Shown here in pieces: positions 1 to 8,315 of a stretch of DNA of 48,521 nucleotides (position 1 is its first letter; every line of letters begins with the position of its first letter). The DNA is taken from NCBI GenBank assembly GCA_009908945.1, contig JAAAOI010000013.1, positions 1-48,521 of the forward strand, given 5' to 3'. Made by a program: the position numbers and the translations under genes. The notes under the pieces were generated by a model. It was given only the letters and a program-made list of their open reading frames with translations. It was not told the DNA's origin and did not search any database. The DNA comes from Bacteroidota bacterium (GTDB lineage Bacteria; Bacteroidota; Rhodothermia; Rhodothermales; Salinibacteraceae).

Positions 1-77
1 TGTGTTATCATGCTGCCATTCGCATCCGATCCAGCCGGCAGTGCATGTAGCTCAACCTCCGTTGTCCCCACCCAGTC

Positions 78-98
78 ATCCTCGACTTGATCGAGGAT
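78..98. repeat. REP-like short palindrome
   Basis: Arms ATCCTCGA and TCGAGGAT flank a 5-base loop, giving a perfect 8-bp stem in a non-coding stretch. The 'GTCATCCTCGA...TCGAGGATCC' wording resembles short interspersed palindromes scattered in many high-GC genomes. Only one copy is visible here, so its dispersed nature is an inference. Confidence 0.4.
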
Positions 99-282
99 CC
101 ATACGGGGTCTCGGGTTGAATCAGAAGTTGGCCCCAAATAGGGCCTCCGCTTTCATGCCGTGTACCTGAACCACGCCGAGACGGGACGGCCCTGGGCGTG
201 CGTTGCGCCCGAGACGGACGGAACGAGAAACCAAACAGCGTGCGGCAAAAACCGCCAGCGGTTCTTAGACCCTGCCAGAAAC

Positions 283-318
283 GAACAAAGCCCCACTTCC
301 CGTAATGGGAAGCGAGGC
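283..318 (-). terminator. Probable terminator of the tRNA-Arg transcript
   Basis: Read on the minus strand, directly downstream of the tRNA, CTTCCC and GGGAAG form the core of a 12-position stem with two mismatches and a 5-nt loop. It is followed by CTTTGTT, a short U-rich stretch. Position and shape fit a rho-independent terminator for the tRNA. Confidence 0.5.
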
Positions 319-326
319 GTTGAAAG

Positions 327-401
327 CGTGCCCGGGAGGACTCGAACCCCCGACCTGCTGATCCGTAGTCAGCCGCTCTGATCCATCTGAGCTACGGGCA
401 C
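327..401 (-). tRNA. tRNA-Arg (anticodon ACG)
   Basis: The minus strand folds into a full cloverleaf. The acceptor stem GTGCCCG pairs with CGGGCAC, the D stem is GCTC/GAGC, and the anticodon stem GCTGA/TCAGC encloses loop CTACGGA. The T arm carries TTCGAGT. The anticodon ACG reads CGT and, after A34-to-I editing, CGC/CGA arginine codons. No 3' CCA is encoded, so it must be added after transcription. The discriminator base is G. A hairpin downstream probably ends the transcript. The 73-aa ORF 160-381 on the opposite strand overlaps it and is not a gene. Confidence 0.95.
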
Positions 402-464
402 GTCGTGCGGAAATAGGAAAACCAACGTAGCCCCGGTAGGATTCCAGCGCACGTGAACATGCGG

Positions 465-1292
465 TTAATCTGTTGCGGGCGTCGGCCGGCGGGAGTCGAG
501 GAAGTAAAAGTGGTCGGTCGGGCCATGGCCCTGCCCGAGGTCCAGGCCATCGCGAATGGCGTCGGTAACGTACGCCTTGGCAGCTTCCACGGCAGCCGGT
601 AGTTCAGCGTTCTGCGCCAGGTGCGCTGCAATAGCCGAGGCATAGGTACACCCTGTCCCGTGCGTATGCGGCGTGTCGATGCGTTCGGCAGTAAACACCC
701 GAAATACATCGCCATCGAACAGTACATCGACCGCCTCATCGCCGTCCTTCAGGTGCCCGCCCTTGACCAGCACCGCCGCCGGGCCCAGCGCGTAGATGCG
801 GCGCGCGGCTTCCTTCGCCTCTGCCATTGTGGTCACGTGCTCCATGTCGGCCAATCGCGCCGCCTCGTGGGCATTGGGCGTCACCAGCGTGGCCAGCGGC
901 AGCAGGCGCTCCTTCACAGCGGTAATGGCCTCGTCTTGCAAGAGCGTGTGGCCCGACTTCGAGATCATCACGGGGTCCACCACCAGCGGGTGAAACCCGT
1001 GCTCCTCCACCTTTGCCGCCACCAGCTCTACAATTTCCCGAGAGAAGAGCATGCCTGTTTTGACGGCGTCCGGGAAGAGGTCTTCCGCGATGGCATCCAG
1101 CTGGGCTGTGATGTGCGTCAGCGGGAAGGCATGGACGTCCGATACGGTGTGGGTGTTTTGGGCGGTAGAGGCCACCAGTACCGACGTCGCAAAGATGCCG
1201 GTGGCCTGCATAGCTTTGAGGTCGGCCTGAATGCCAGCACCGCCGCCCGAGTCGCTGGAGGCAATGGTGAGTCCGATAGGAAGCGTGGCCAT
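465..1292 (-). CDS. thiD: Hydroxymethylpyrimidine/phosphomethylpyrimidine kinase
   Basis: ThiD phosphorylates HMP twice to HMP-PP, the pyrimidine half of thiamine, in the cytoplasm. The protein opens with MATLPIGLTIASSDSGGGAG, the usual ribokinase-fold N-terminus of the family. It continues with the family motifs 'VDPVMISKSG' and 'LVKGGHLKDG' and the C-terminal anion hole 'DTPHTHGTGCTYASAIAA'. I start it at the ATG of MATLP (275 aa, normal for ThiD); the track's 351-aa version adds an N-terminus without family resemblance that runs through the end of the upstream gene. It is the last gene of the thi operon, 46 nt after the ThiE/TenI-family gene. Confidence 0.93.
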   Translation of the reverse strand: MATLPIGLTIASSDSGGGAGIQADLKAMQATGIFATSVLVASTAQNTHTVSDVHAFPLTHITAQLDAIAEDLFPDAVKTGMLFSREIVELVAAKVEEHGFHPLVVDPVMISKSGHTLLQDEAITAVKERLLPLATLVTPNAHEAARLADMEHVTTMAEAKEAARRIYALGPAAVLVKGGHLKDGDEAVDVLFDGDVFRVFTAERIDTPHTHGTGCTYASAIAAHLAQNAELPAAVEAAKAYVTDAIRDGLDLGQGHGPTDHFYFLDSRRPTPATD

Positions 1293-1338
1293 AGTGCACG
1301 TGCGGTGGTGTAAGAACAGCGGGGTGAGAACAGGGGCG

Positions 1339-1992
1339 TCAGGACGCCATGGGGGAGGCGTCGGCAAGTGCCTGCAGGTAGCGGCGTGCAGCGGCCGCGG
1401 CATCGTTGGCGTGCAGGATGCCCGATAGCACCGCGACGCCGTACGCCCCGGCCTCCAGGCAAGTTGCGATGCGCGCCGGGGTGATCCCACCGAGAGCATA
1501 CACGGGCGCAGGAGCCACATGCGCTACCACATCGGCCAGCGCCTGCAGGCCGACCCCGGGATGCCCGGGCTTGGACGATGTGGGGAAGATAGGGCTGAGG
1601 AACACGTAGGTGGCGCCTGCGCGCACCGCCGTGGAGGCTTCCGCAGCAGCGTGGGCGGAGTAGCCCAGCGGCGGGGCCGCCCCCAGACGCAGCCGCGCCA
1701 CGCGCAGCGAGGGGCCCTCGGCGCCGGTGTGAAACCCCGTGCGCAACTCACGCGCTACCGGCAAGCGGCTGTTGATGGATACGAGCACCGAAGGGGAAGC
1801 TGCCCGCAGCCACGGCACAAGTCCGCGCGCTGCGCGCCGGAAGCGATCCGTTGACGCCTCGTGCGCCCGCAGATGTACCCAGTTGATGCCTGCGCCCACC
1901 GCCGCCAGGAGGCGGTCCGCCTGTGCCGGCGTGGTGAAGGCCTCGCCAATGAGCACCAGGCGCGGTAGCGATGGCGTCACGGGTCGATTCAT
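1339..1992 (-). CDS. ThiE/TenI-family protein, probably thiazole tautomerase (TenI-like)
   Basis: This TIM-barrel protein of the thiamine phosphate synthase superfamily has 217 aa. Family landmarks are '[10 protein letters not shown]', '[15 protein letters not shown]' and '[12 protein letters not shown]'. ThiE couples HMP-PP to thiazole phosphate; TenI isomerises the thiazole product of ThiG. Two ThiE hallmarks are altered: the usual Q-x-R-x-K pyrophosphate strand reads 'WVHLRAH', and the 'DGVHLGQxD' Mg-binding segment reads '[11 protein letters not shown]'. The 'HxR' pattern and the C-terminal '[12 protein letters not shown]' look closer to Bacillus TenI as I remember it. The start codon overlaps the thiG stop by 4 nt, so the two are translationally coupled. 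If this is TenI, ThiE must lie elsewhere in the genome. Annotation pipelines would probably call it thiE. Confidence 0.8.
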   Translation of the reverse strand: MNRPVTPSLPRLVLIGEAFTTPAQADRLLAAVGAGINWVHLRAHEASTDRFRRAARGLVPWLRAASPSVLVSINSRLPVARELRTGFHTGAEGPSLRVARLRLGAAPPLGYSAHAAAEASTAVRAGATYVFLSPIFPTSSKPGHPGVGLQALADVVAHVAPAPVYALGGITPARIATCLEAGAYGVAVLSGILHANDAAAAARRYLQALADASPMAS

Positions 1993-2837
1993 GGCGATCG
2001 GGTACCTACGCGTCCAGTGGCGGGAGAGGAGGCGTCGGCGTACAAGCGCCGCGGAATACGGCCCGCGGCATGGGCCAACCGCCCGGCCTGCACGGCGTGC
2101 CGGATGGCCCGGGCCATGGCCACTGGGTGCTTCGCCTTCGACACGGCCGTGTTCAGCAGGATACCATCGTAGCCCAACTCCATGGCCAAGGCAGCATCGC
2201 TGGCCGTGCCAATGCCAGCGTCGACCAGCAGCGGCGTGTCGGGGACGAGCTCGCGGATGAGGCGCAGGTTGTACGGGTTTACGAGGCCCATGCCGCTGCC
2301 GATAGGCGAGCCCAGCGGCATCACGGCCGCACAGCCCATCCCGGCCAGCTTCTGACAGGTGATGGGGTCGTCGTTAGCATAGGCCAGCACCTGAAAGCCA
2401 TCGTCCACCAGCGTCTTGGCGGCCTTGAGCAGCTGCTCGACGTCAGGAATCAAGGTTTCATCATCCCCAATAACCTCAAGCTTGATGTAATCGGTACCGA
2501 GGGCCTCGCGGGCGAGTTGCGCGACCAGCACCGCCTCGCGGGCGGTGTAGCAGCCGGCGGTATTCGGCAGGAGCTGATACCCCTGCTGCTGCAGCAGGCC
2601 GAGGAGGCTTTCCTCTGATGCATCCCGCACGTTGACCCGCCGGATGGCTACGGTCACCAACTCGGTGCCTGAGGCCTCCATCGCATCCAGCATGACCTGC
2701 GGGTTGGGGTAGCCGCTGGTACCGAGCAGCACCCGGGAGGAAAGCGTCAGATCACCAATGACGAGGGGTTCGGGAGCCTCGGGAGCGTCGGATGCCGGTT
2801 TGCGGGTAGCGGTAGCAGAAGCAGAGCGAGCAGCCAT
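1989..2837 (-). CDS. thiG: Thiazole synthase
   Basis: ThiG builds thiazole phosphate from deoxyxylulose-5-phosphate, dehydroglycine (from ThiO) and ThiS thiocarboxylate. The catalytic Schiff-base lysine is in '[10 protein letters not shown]'. Other family blocks are '[10 protein letters not shown]', '[14 protein letters not shown]', '[14 protein letters not shown]', '[15 protein letters not shown]' and '[14 protein letters not shown]'. At 282 aa it is slightly longer than usual because of an Ala/Ser-rich N-terminal extension of about 22 residues before '[15 protein letters not shown]'. It sits 73 nt downstream of thiS and overlaps the ThiE/TenI gene by 4 nt. Confidence 0.95.
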   Translation of the reverse strand: MAARSASATATRKPASDAPEAPEPLVIGDLTLSSRVLLGTSGYPNPQVMLDAMEASGTELVTVAIRRVNVRDASEESLLGLLQQQGYQLLPNTAGCYTAREAVLVAQLAREALGTDYIKLEVIGDDETLIPDVEQLLKAAKTLVDDGFQVLAYANDDPITCQKLAGMGCAAVMPLGSPIGSGMGLVNPYNLRLIRELVPDTPLLVDAGIGTASDAALAMELGYDGILLNTAVSKAKHPVAMARAIRHAVQAGRLAHAAGRIPRRLYADASSPATGRVGTRSP

Positions 2838-2877
2838 CTACACAGGGACACAGAAAGGAGAAGAGGGGCGAGCGGCT

Positions 2878-2910
2878 TGGGCCTCAGGGATGGGCCTCAG
2901 GGATGGGCCT
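2878..2910. repeat. 13-bp tandem repeat (2.5 copies) between thiS and thiG
   Basis: The unit TGGGCCTCAGGGA occurs twice in tandem, followed by a partial third copy that ends at the thiS stop codon. It fills nearly half of the only sizeable gap in an otherwise tightly packed operon. It is probably replication slippage, and could modulate thiG translation. Confidence 0.7.
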
Positions 2911-3141
2911 TTAGCCGCCCTGCGAGGCCGTCACGATCTCGACGTCATCACCGGCGTCGAGCGCCGTGGTCGTCCAGGCTTCTTTGCGGATCACTTCGGC
3001 ATTGACGGCCACCGCAATGCCGCGGGCGTCGTTCGGATCGAGGCCCTCGGCCCGCAGCGCATCGGCTACGGTAGCACCTTCAGGAAGCGTGGTGGCGTCG
3101 CCGTTGAGGATGAGTGCGATTTCTGCTTCGGATACGCTCAT
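2911..3141 (-). CDS. thiS: Sulfur carrier protein ThiS
   Basis: A 76-aa ubiquitin-like sulfur carrier ending in the diagnostic 'SQGG'; the terminal Gly-Gly is adenylated and thiocarboxylated to donate sulfur to ThiG. Core segments are 'LILNGDATTLPEGATVADAL' and 'GIAVAVNAEVI'. The ATG at 3141 overlaps the thiO stop (ATGA), and the family length excludes the 164-aa version in the ORF track. No ThiF adenylyltransferase is encoded in this operon, so activation must rely on a ThiF or MoeB-like enzyme elsewhere. Confidence 0.95.
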   Translation of the reverse strand: MSVSEAEIALILNGDATTLPEGATVADALRAEGLDPNDARGIAVAVNAEVIRKEAWTTTALDAGDDVEIVTASQGG

Positions 3142-4268
3142 GCAGAGGCCGCGGTTGATGAAGTAAAACGCTGAGGAGAAAACGGCTCGATCCAGGGGGA
3201 GGTTTCTCCAGTACGCAGCAGATGTGCCACCTCCTCGGCTGTGATGGGCGTCAGGAGCACGCCGTGCCGGTAATGCCCCGTAGCAAAGACAACGCCCGGG
3301 GCTGCCGAGCGCCCGATAAGGGGCGCATGGTCCCGCGTGCTGGGCCGCAGTCCCGCCCATGTTTCTGTGACGGGCAGGTCGTAGATGCCAGGCACGATGT
3401 CCCACCCGCCTTCCAGGACATCGTACAGGCCCCCAGCGGTGACCTGGGTATCAAACCCCATCTCTTCGCTGGTGGCGCCGACCAGCAGGCGGCCGTTAGA
3501 TTTGGGCGCGAGGTAGGCATCAGGCCCCCGCACCACATGCTGTAGGTCAAACGGAAGCTCCATTTGCAACTGCAGCATTTGCCCTTTCACCGGGCGGACG
3601 GGTGGGCGATGGGCGCGCTCCAGCCCCTTCACCCCGCGCGACCAGGGCCCGGCGGCCAGCACCACCGCCGATCCGTCGACGCGGGTGCCGTCGCCCAACA
3701 CCACCGCCGGCGCCTCCTCGTCCGGCGCGATCCGTTCAACCGGCGTGTGCTCGCGCAGCGTACCCCCGGCGTTTTGCAGGGCCACCTTCAGCGCTTCAAT
3801 GAGCTTGCGGTTGTCCACCTGATGATCAAACGGCGCATGGATCGCCGCCGACAGGCGGGGCGCCAGAAAGGGCTCAATCTCGCGGGCTTCCTCGCCGGTC
3901 AGCCAGTCGACGTTCAGGTCGTGCTCGCGCTGGAAATCGTAGAGCCGACGGAGCGCCTCAGCGCTGTCGCGGTCGTCGGCCACGATGAGGGTGCCCTCGT
4001 CGCGGTAGTCCACCGACTGCCCGGCATCGGCCTCCAACTCCTCCGCAAACCGAGGCCACCGGTCGAGGCTCTCTCGGTTAAAAGCGTACAGCTCCAGCTC
4101 TTCAAACTGCAGCTCGGCATCCGGGGCCAGCATGCCGGCCGCCAGCCACGAGGTGCCGCGCCCGGCTTCGGCGCGGTCGAACACGACCACCGCACGTCCG
4201 GTGCGCGCCAGCCGCCAGCCGATCGACAGCCCGATGGTGCCGCCACCTACAATCAGTACAGGAGCCAT
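3138..4268 (-). CDS. thiO: Glycine oxidase ThiO
   Basis: This FAD-dependent amine oxidase of the DAO family converts glycine to the imine (dehydroglycine) used by ThiG. The N-terminal Rossmann motif is 'VLIVGGGTIGLSIGWRLA', followed by 'GTSWLAAGMLAP' and the C-terminal 'TWAGLRPSTRDHAPLIG' and 'FATGHYRHGVLLTPITA', all typical of ThiO. Length is 376 aa, as expected. It is the first gene of the thi operon. Use of ThiO rather than ThiH implies an oxygen-dependent thiazole route, in keeping with the aerobic oxidase at 20.7 kb. I find no TPP riboswitch upstream. Confidence 0.95.
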   Translation of the reverse strand: MAPVLIVGGGTIGLSIGWRLARTGRAVVVFDRAEAGRGTSWLAAGMLAPDAELQFEELELYAFNRESLDRWPRFAEELEADAGQSVDYRDEGTLIVADDRDSAEALRRLYDFQREHDLNVDWLTGEEAREIEPFLAPRLSAAIHAPFDHQVDNRKLIEALKVALQNAGGTLREHTPVERIAPDEEAPAVVLGDGTRVDGSAVVLAAGPWSRGVKGLERAHRPPVRPVKGQMLQLQMELPFDLQHVVRGPDAYLAPKSNGRLLVGATSEEMGFDTQVTAGGLYDVLEGGWDIVPGIYDLPVTETWAGLRPSTRDHAPLIGRSAAPGVVFATGHYRHGVLLTPITAEEVAHLLRTGETSPWIEPFSPQRFTSSTAASA

Positions 4269-4304
4269 GGGCGATGAGAATCAAGAACGGAGAACACGAA
4301 TGAC

Positions 4305-4329
4305 TGTAATGGGGTAGCGTCGCATTACA
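4305..4329. promoter_or_regulatory. Inverted repeat in the thiO / oxidoreductase divergent promoter region
   Basis: TGTAATG and CATTACA form a perfect 7-bp inverted repeat with an 11-nt spacer in the 130-bp divergent intergenic region. Spacing and symmetry suit a dimeric repressor. No regulator is identified, and an arm this short could arise by chance. Confidence 0.3.
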
Positions 4330-4398
4330 CAATATGCCAGGCCCGTCGTTAGTTTCTGCACGCCCCACACCTTACACGAACCCCACAGTCCGCTCCAC

Positions 4399-5487
4399 AT
4401 GTCTACGTCGCCTGAGGTTGTCATCGTTGGCGCCGGTCTGGCCGGTGCGTGCGCAGCACTGGAGCTGAGCCGCAGCCGTGAGGTCCTGGTGATCGATGCG
4501 GTAGGCGCCGCCGCGGGGGCCTCTGGGGCAGCGGCCGGCCTCGTCAATCCGTTCATGGGACGCAAGGCCCGCCCGGTCTGGCAGCTGGCGGACGCGCTGG
4601 CTGCCGTTCGAGCGGCCGTTGCACGGGCCGAGGCTGAAGACCTGTTTGACGACCGCGGTGTGCTGCGCCCGGTGGTGGAGGATGGGCAGGCGGCGGTGTT
4701 TCGGGAGCGGGCGGCGGAATTCCCCGAGCATCTGATGTTTCTATCGCCCGAGGCGGTCGCGGGGCAGTACCCGTCCGTCGCCGCCCCGGCCGGCGCGCTC
4801 TGGGTCCGTACCGGCGGCGCCGTGATGGTGCCTTCCTTCGTGCAGCGCGTGCTGGATGCGGCGGCCCGGCAGGGCGCCACCGTTATTTCGGGGCAACACG
4901 TCTCGGCCTGGCGCAGCACCGATACGCACGCTTCGGTCACGCTCGACCATGGCGAGCAGCTGCAGGCCGGGCATGTGGTGCTGGCCCTGGGGTACGGCGG
5001 GGTCGGCCATCCGGCGCTGGATGCGCTGGACCTGCGGGGCGTGAAGGGCCAGACCCTCCGCGTGCGCCTTCCTGCTGGCCCCACCACCGACCAGTTGCCC
5101 CCCGTCGCCGGGTCGGGCTACGCGGTGCCCGTTTCCACCGACGACGCGCGCCGCACCCTCATCCTCGGCAGCTCCTACGAGCACCAGTTCACTACGCTGG
5201 ACCCGACCGGCGACGCCACCCAGCAGATTCTCCGGAAGACCCAACGCCTGGTGCCGGCCCTCGCCGAGGCCACCATCCGCGATGCCGTGACCGGCGTGCG
5301 GGTCTACGCCGGGCAGCACAACCGGCCGGTTCTGGCGCCCCTCCCCGATGCGCCCCGGGTGTGGGCGTTCACCGGGTTGGGGTCGAAGGGGCTGTTGATG
5401 GCGCCGCTGCTGGCGCGCCTGCTGGGGGACCATCTGCATGACCCCGCCGGTGTGCCCGAGGCGCTGGGAGTACCGGCGGGGACGTAA
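4399..5487 (+). CDS. FAD-dependent oxidoreductase (DAO superfamily)
   Basis: A 362-aa protein with an N-terminal Rossmann dinucleotide fold ('VVIVGAGLAGACAALELS') and a GASG-type FAD loop followed by 'AAGLVNPFMGRKARPVWQ'. A second strand, 'GHVVLALGYGG', and the C-terminal 'VWAFTGLGSKGLLMAPLLA' close the FAD site. The layout matches D-amino acid oxidase-like and MnmC-C-terminal-like enzymes; the substrate cannot be read from the sequence. It is divergently transcribed from thiO, itself a DAO enzyme. Possible roles include amine or amino-acid oxidation or tRNA modification; neither is established. Confidence 0.8.
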   Translation: MSTSPEVVIVGAGLAGACAALELSRSREVLVIDAVGAAAGASGAAAGLVNPFMGRKARPVWQLADALAAVRAAVARAEAEDLFDDRGVLRPVVEDGQAAVFRERAAEFPEHLMFLSPEAVAGQYPSVAAPAGALWVRTGGAVMVPSFVQRVLDAAARQGATVISGQHVSAWRSTDTHASVTLDHGEQLQAGHVVLALGYGGVGHPALDALDLRGVKGQTLRVRLPAGPTTDQLPPVAGSGYAVPVSTDDARRTLILGSSYEHQFTTLDPTGDATQQILRKTQRLVPALAEATIRDAVTGVRVYAGQHNRPVLAPLPDAPRVWAFTGLGSKGLLMAPLLARLLGDHLHDPAGVPEALGVPAGT

Positions 5488-5602
5488 TGGAGGCTGGCGC
5501 TGGTTGTGTTTCTTGAAAGGATCGAAATCGTCCGCGTAGCATCGTTACGGCACACATCGGTCCGGCCCCTATTTCATGAAAGAATCTTTTGTATGTTACA
5601 GG

Positions 5603-5608
5603 TATAAT
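5603..5608 (+). promoter_or_regulatory. -10 element (TATAAT) of the aldolase promoter
   Basis: A perfect TATAAT lies 60 bp before the aldolase ATG in an AT-rich island. No good -35 hexamer is visible at 17 bp. A TTTCATGAAA palindrome lies just upstream (5573-5582). The leader ends in a clear GGAGG (5655-5659), 8 nt before the ATG. Confidence 0.5.
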
Positions 5609-5667
5609 CAATCTACTGAACGGTATGGAGCCCGTTACCTTTACCGCAGATCACGGAGGAACTACTT

Positions 5668-6747
5668 ATGGCTGAGGTTGCCACGTCACGTACTGTCGAT
5701 ATTTTGGGCGATGAGGCAGGAAAACTGCTGGAGCACACCTGTCAGACCATCCCCAAAGAACACTTGCACCTGCCCGGCCCCGACTTTGTGGATCGCGTGT
5801 GGCGGGACTCCGACCGGAGCCCCCGCGTGCTGCGCGCCATGCAATCGCTCTTCAATCATGGGCGCCTCGGGGGCACGGGCTACCTCTCGATTTTGCCGGT
5901 GGACCAGGGCATCGAGCACTCCGCCGGGGCCTCGTTTGCCAAGAACCCACGCTACTTCGACCCCGAGCACATCGTGGAGCTTGCCATTGAAGGCGGCTGC
6001 AACGCCATTGCCAGCACCTACGGCGTCCTGGGATCGGTCGCGCGGAAATACGCCCACAAGATCCCCTTCTTGCTGAAGTTTAACCACAACGAGCTGCTCT
6101 CCTACCCCAACACGTACGACCAGATTCTCTTCGCCCGTATCGAAGACGCCTTCGACATGGGCTGCCTGGGCGTAGGCGCTACGGTGTACTTCGGGGCAGA
6201 AAACTCGAACCGTCAGCTGCAGGAAGTCTCCGAGGCTTTTGCCCTGGCCCACGAACTGGGCATGTTTACCGTGCTCTGGTGCTACGTGCGCAACTCGGAC
6301 TTCACCATCGACGGCAAGAACTACGAAGCCAGCGCAGACCTGACCGGGCAGGCCAACCACCTCGGCGTAACCATCGAGGCGGATATCATCAAGCAGAAGC
6401 AGCCGACGCTGAACGGCGGCTACCGCGCGCTCAACACGGGCGACTCCAGCTATGGCAAGCTCGATGAGCGCATCTATACGGAGCTGGCCACGGACCATCC
6501 CATCGACCTGACGCGCTACCAGGTGGCCAACTGCTACATGGGCCGCGCCGGGCTGATCAACTCCGGCGGCGCTTCCGGCAAGAACGACAAGCAGCAAGCC
6601 GTGCGCACCGCGGTCATTAACAAGCGCGCCGGCGGCACGGGCCTCATCTCGGGCCGCAAGGCGTTCCAGCGCCCGCTGAAGGACGGCGTGGAGATCCTGA
6701 ACGCGATCCAGGATGTGTACCTGGATAATGCGATCACGATTGCGTAA
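5668..6747 (+). CDS. fbaB: Class I fructose-bisphosphate aldolase (FbaB/DhnA type)
   Basis: Cytoplasmic enzyme of glycolysis and gluconeogenesis that cleaves fructose-1,6-bisphosphate through a lysine Schiff base. Family segments are '[19 protein letters not shown]', '[17 protein letters not shown]', '[16 protein letters not shown]', '[13 protein letters not shown]' and '[19 protein letters not shown]'. The expected FbaB length (about 350-360 aa) matches 359 aa. The start is supported by a GGAGG ribosome site at 8 nt spacing. The gene is monocistronic, with its own promoter-like TATAAT and a strong rho-independent terminator. Confidence 0.95.
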   Translation: MAEVATSRTVDILGDEAGKLLEHTCQTIPKEHLHLPGPDFVDRVWRDSDRSPRVLRAMQSLFNHGRLGGTGYLSILPVDQGIEHSAGASFAKNPRYFDPEHIVELAIEGGCNAIASTYGVLGSVARKYAHKIPFLLKFNHNELLSYPNTYDQILFARIEDAFDMGCLGVGATVYFGAENSNRQLQEVSEAFALAHELGMFTVLWCYVRNSDFTIDGKNYEASADLTGQANHLGVTIEADIIKQKQPTLNGGYRALNTGDSSYGKLDERIYTELATDHPIDLTRYQVANCYMGRAGLINSGGASGKNDKQQAVRTAVINKRAGGTGLISGRKAFQRPLKDGVEILNAIQDVYLDNAITIA

Positions 6748-6771
6748 GGCTGAGCAAGTCGCGGTCATACC

Positions 6772-6809
6772 AAAAGGGTGGTCCCTGATACCGGGGCCAC
6801 CCTTTTTTT
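6772..6809 (+). terminator. Rho-independent terminator of the aldolase gene
   Basis: AAAGGGTGG pairs with CCACCCTTT, with inner CCC/GGG pairs, followed directly by a run of T. It starts 25 nt after the stop codon and is the clearest intrinsic terminator in the window. Confidence 0.92.
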
Positions 6810-7286
6810 CTGCGCATCTCTCCTGTTCGGGCCTTGGCGCACGCCGGGCACCACATGGGCCTTGTAGCCCTGACCCATGTACAACTCCGGAAAAAGCCTA
6901 TTCCAACCGTCAACGCTACTGACAGCTTACTTCCGCCGGAGGCCAGCGCTCGGAGCGGGCTCGCCAGCCATGCGGACCGCGCCTGGCGATTTATCGGTGG
7001 GCGTGCTACCTTTGGTTTGTGACCTGGCGGTTCTTTGCTGTATGAGACGTTTGGTGTGGTGAATCATTGAAAAGGTGCCCTTGCCCCGTTTCTAATTTCA
7101 ACCAAGGCTGCATGGGGCCCATGGCGTGCGCTTGCAATCTACAGGTGACGTACGGCCTATCTTGGAAAGCTGCATGAAGGCGGCGCCTCCACTTTCGCAC
7201 CATTTTAGCCGGTCGCCGGTGGCGATTGTCGCGGCCAACTGCTTCCTTATAGGGTGATCTCACTGCCTCATCGGCCTGTTTGCTTT
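6810..7286. other. 477-bp intergenic region with no convincing gene
   Basis: The short ORFs here (61-85 aa, both strands) overlap one another and show no recognisable domain. Two items stand out: an exact TACCTTTG at 7007-7014, matching the Bacteroidota -7 consensus TAnnTTTG but lacking an evident -33 TTG, and the 13-bp odd-centred palindrome CATGGGGCCCATG at 7111-7123. It may hold the promoter and leader of the 7287-9042 cassette. Confidence 0.4.
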
Positions 7287-8315
7287 ATGACTGCTTCGCG
7301 TTCGATCCTCATCACGCGACAGCCCCTCGCGCTGGTGCTGGGCCTGGTGCTGGGCCTGGTGCTGGCCACCTGCCTTGTAGCGCCCGCCGCTGCGCAGGAG
7401 GTCCCTTTTCGCCTGGTTCACCAGGGCAACCTGCTGCCGGAAGGCACGGCGGTGGTGGTGCTGGAAGAGGCCGTTGACCCCAGCGTAACAGGACGCATCC
7501 AGCCACGGTTTATCGACCGCGATGAATACCCGCGCGATCCGGCGGCGATATCCTTTCGGGATACCCTGAGCGCCCGAGGCCGCACCGACATCACCTTTCC
7601 CCGTACGCAATCGGCCCGGGTGCTGTACTTCTTGTACGCGAGCACGCCAGACGACGCCATCTACTGGAGCTACAGCGCACAGGAAGGCCAGCTCAAGTTT
7701 GATGTGGTACAGACGGGCGCGATGTCAGTGGCCCCCGCCCCCGACGATGCCGCTGCGGAGCTACGCAGGCTGTTTTTCGACCCCGCGCCGGAGGCCTCCA
7801 TCGCGGATGCAGCACCGGCAGAGACGGGGGCCGCCCCGGACACCAGCCCGGACGAAGCGCCGGCAACGCCAGAGACGTCCCCGCCTCCATCGGATGATGC
7901 CCTCGAAGCCCCCACGGATGTAGCGCCCAGCACAGATGCCGCCCCCGCTGAGGACCCCTCCGATGCAGCCGCTGAGCCGGCCGCTCCGGGCACAACCCCC
8001 GACGGCCTCACCCTCGCGCTGGCGCTCCTCTCCGCCGTGCTGCTGGGGGCACTGCTCCTCCTCTACCGCCGCTACCGCGCCTTAAAAGACGGCGTCAGCG
8101 ACGCGGACGTGATGCAGGCTGAGCTGGCCGCTGCGCGCGAGCAGTTGCAGGAGTACCGCCACCTGGAGGCCGAGCACAAGGTGCTGCAGGATAAGTACGA
8201 CACTGTGCGCCAGCACTGCGACACGCTGCTGGAGCAGCACGACCGACTACGGGCACAGCTGCAGGAGGCTCAGAAGGCCTCCCCCGAGGCTCCAGACCAG
8301 TCGCCACGCGCATGA
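7287..8315 (+). CDS. Exported single-pass membrane protein with Ala/Pro-rich linker and coiled coil
   Basis: Not a family I recognise. From the ATG at 7287 (342 aa) the protein starts with a signal peptide ('LVLGLVLATCLVAPAAAQ') encoded by a 12-bp tandem repeat. A roughly 120-residue folded-looking domain follows, containing 'FRLVHQGNLLPEGTAVVVLE', then an acidic Ala/Pro-rich linker (about 165-235). A transmembrane helix 'LTLALALLSAVLLGALLLLY' precedes a charged C-terminal coiled coil rich in Glu, Gln and Leu. The topology implied is an external domain, one membrane pass and a cytoplasmic coiled coil. It overlaps the next gene by 4 nt, so the three genes here are probably an operon. The 11-codon extension in the ORF track lacks signal-peptide character. 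Confidence 0.75.
   Translation: MTASRSILITRQPLALVLGLVLGLVLATCLVAPAAAQEVPFRLVHQGNLLPEGTAVVVLEEAVDPSVTGRIQPRFIDRDEYPRDPAAISFRDTLSARGRTDITFPRTQSARVLYFLYASTPDDAIYWSYSAQEGQLKFDVVQTGAMSVAPAPDDAAAELRRLFFDPAPEASIADAAPAETGAAPDTSPDEAPATPETSPPPSDDALEAPTDVAPSTDAAPAEDPSDAAAEPAAPGTTPDGLTLALALLSAVLLGALLLLYRRYRALKDGVSDADVMQAELAAAREQLQEYRHLEAEHKVLQDKYDTVRQHCDTLLEQHDRLRAQLQEAQKASPEAPDQSPRA
7332..7367. repeat. 12-bp tandem repeat (3 copies) in a signal peptide
   Basis: The unit CTGGTGCTGGGC occurs three times (the last with one change) and encodes the LVLG repeats of the signal peptide's hydrophobic core. Copy-number slippage would stay in frame and change the core by four residues per unit. Confidence 0.85.

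Noticed and set aside
160-381. 73-aa plus-strand ORF at the left edge
   Set aside because: It runs antisense through the tRNA-Arg gene and its terminator, and has no protein-like features.
4269-4398. TPP riboswitch upstream of thiO
   Set aside because: I looked on the minus strand for the CUGAGA and the conserved ACC-UGAUC...AUGCCAGCG elements and found neither.
7006-7263. 85-aa minus-strand ORF in the 6.8-7.3 kb gap
   Set aside because: Basic, low-complexity composition with no recognisable motif, and no supporting start signal or neighbour.
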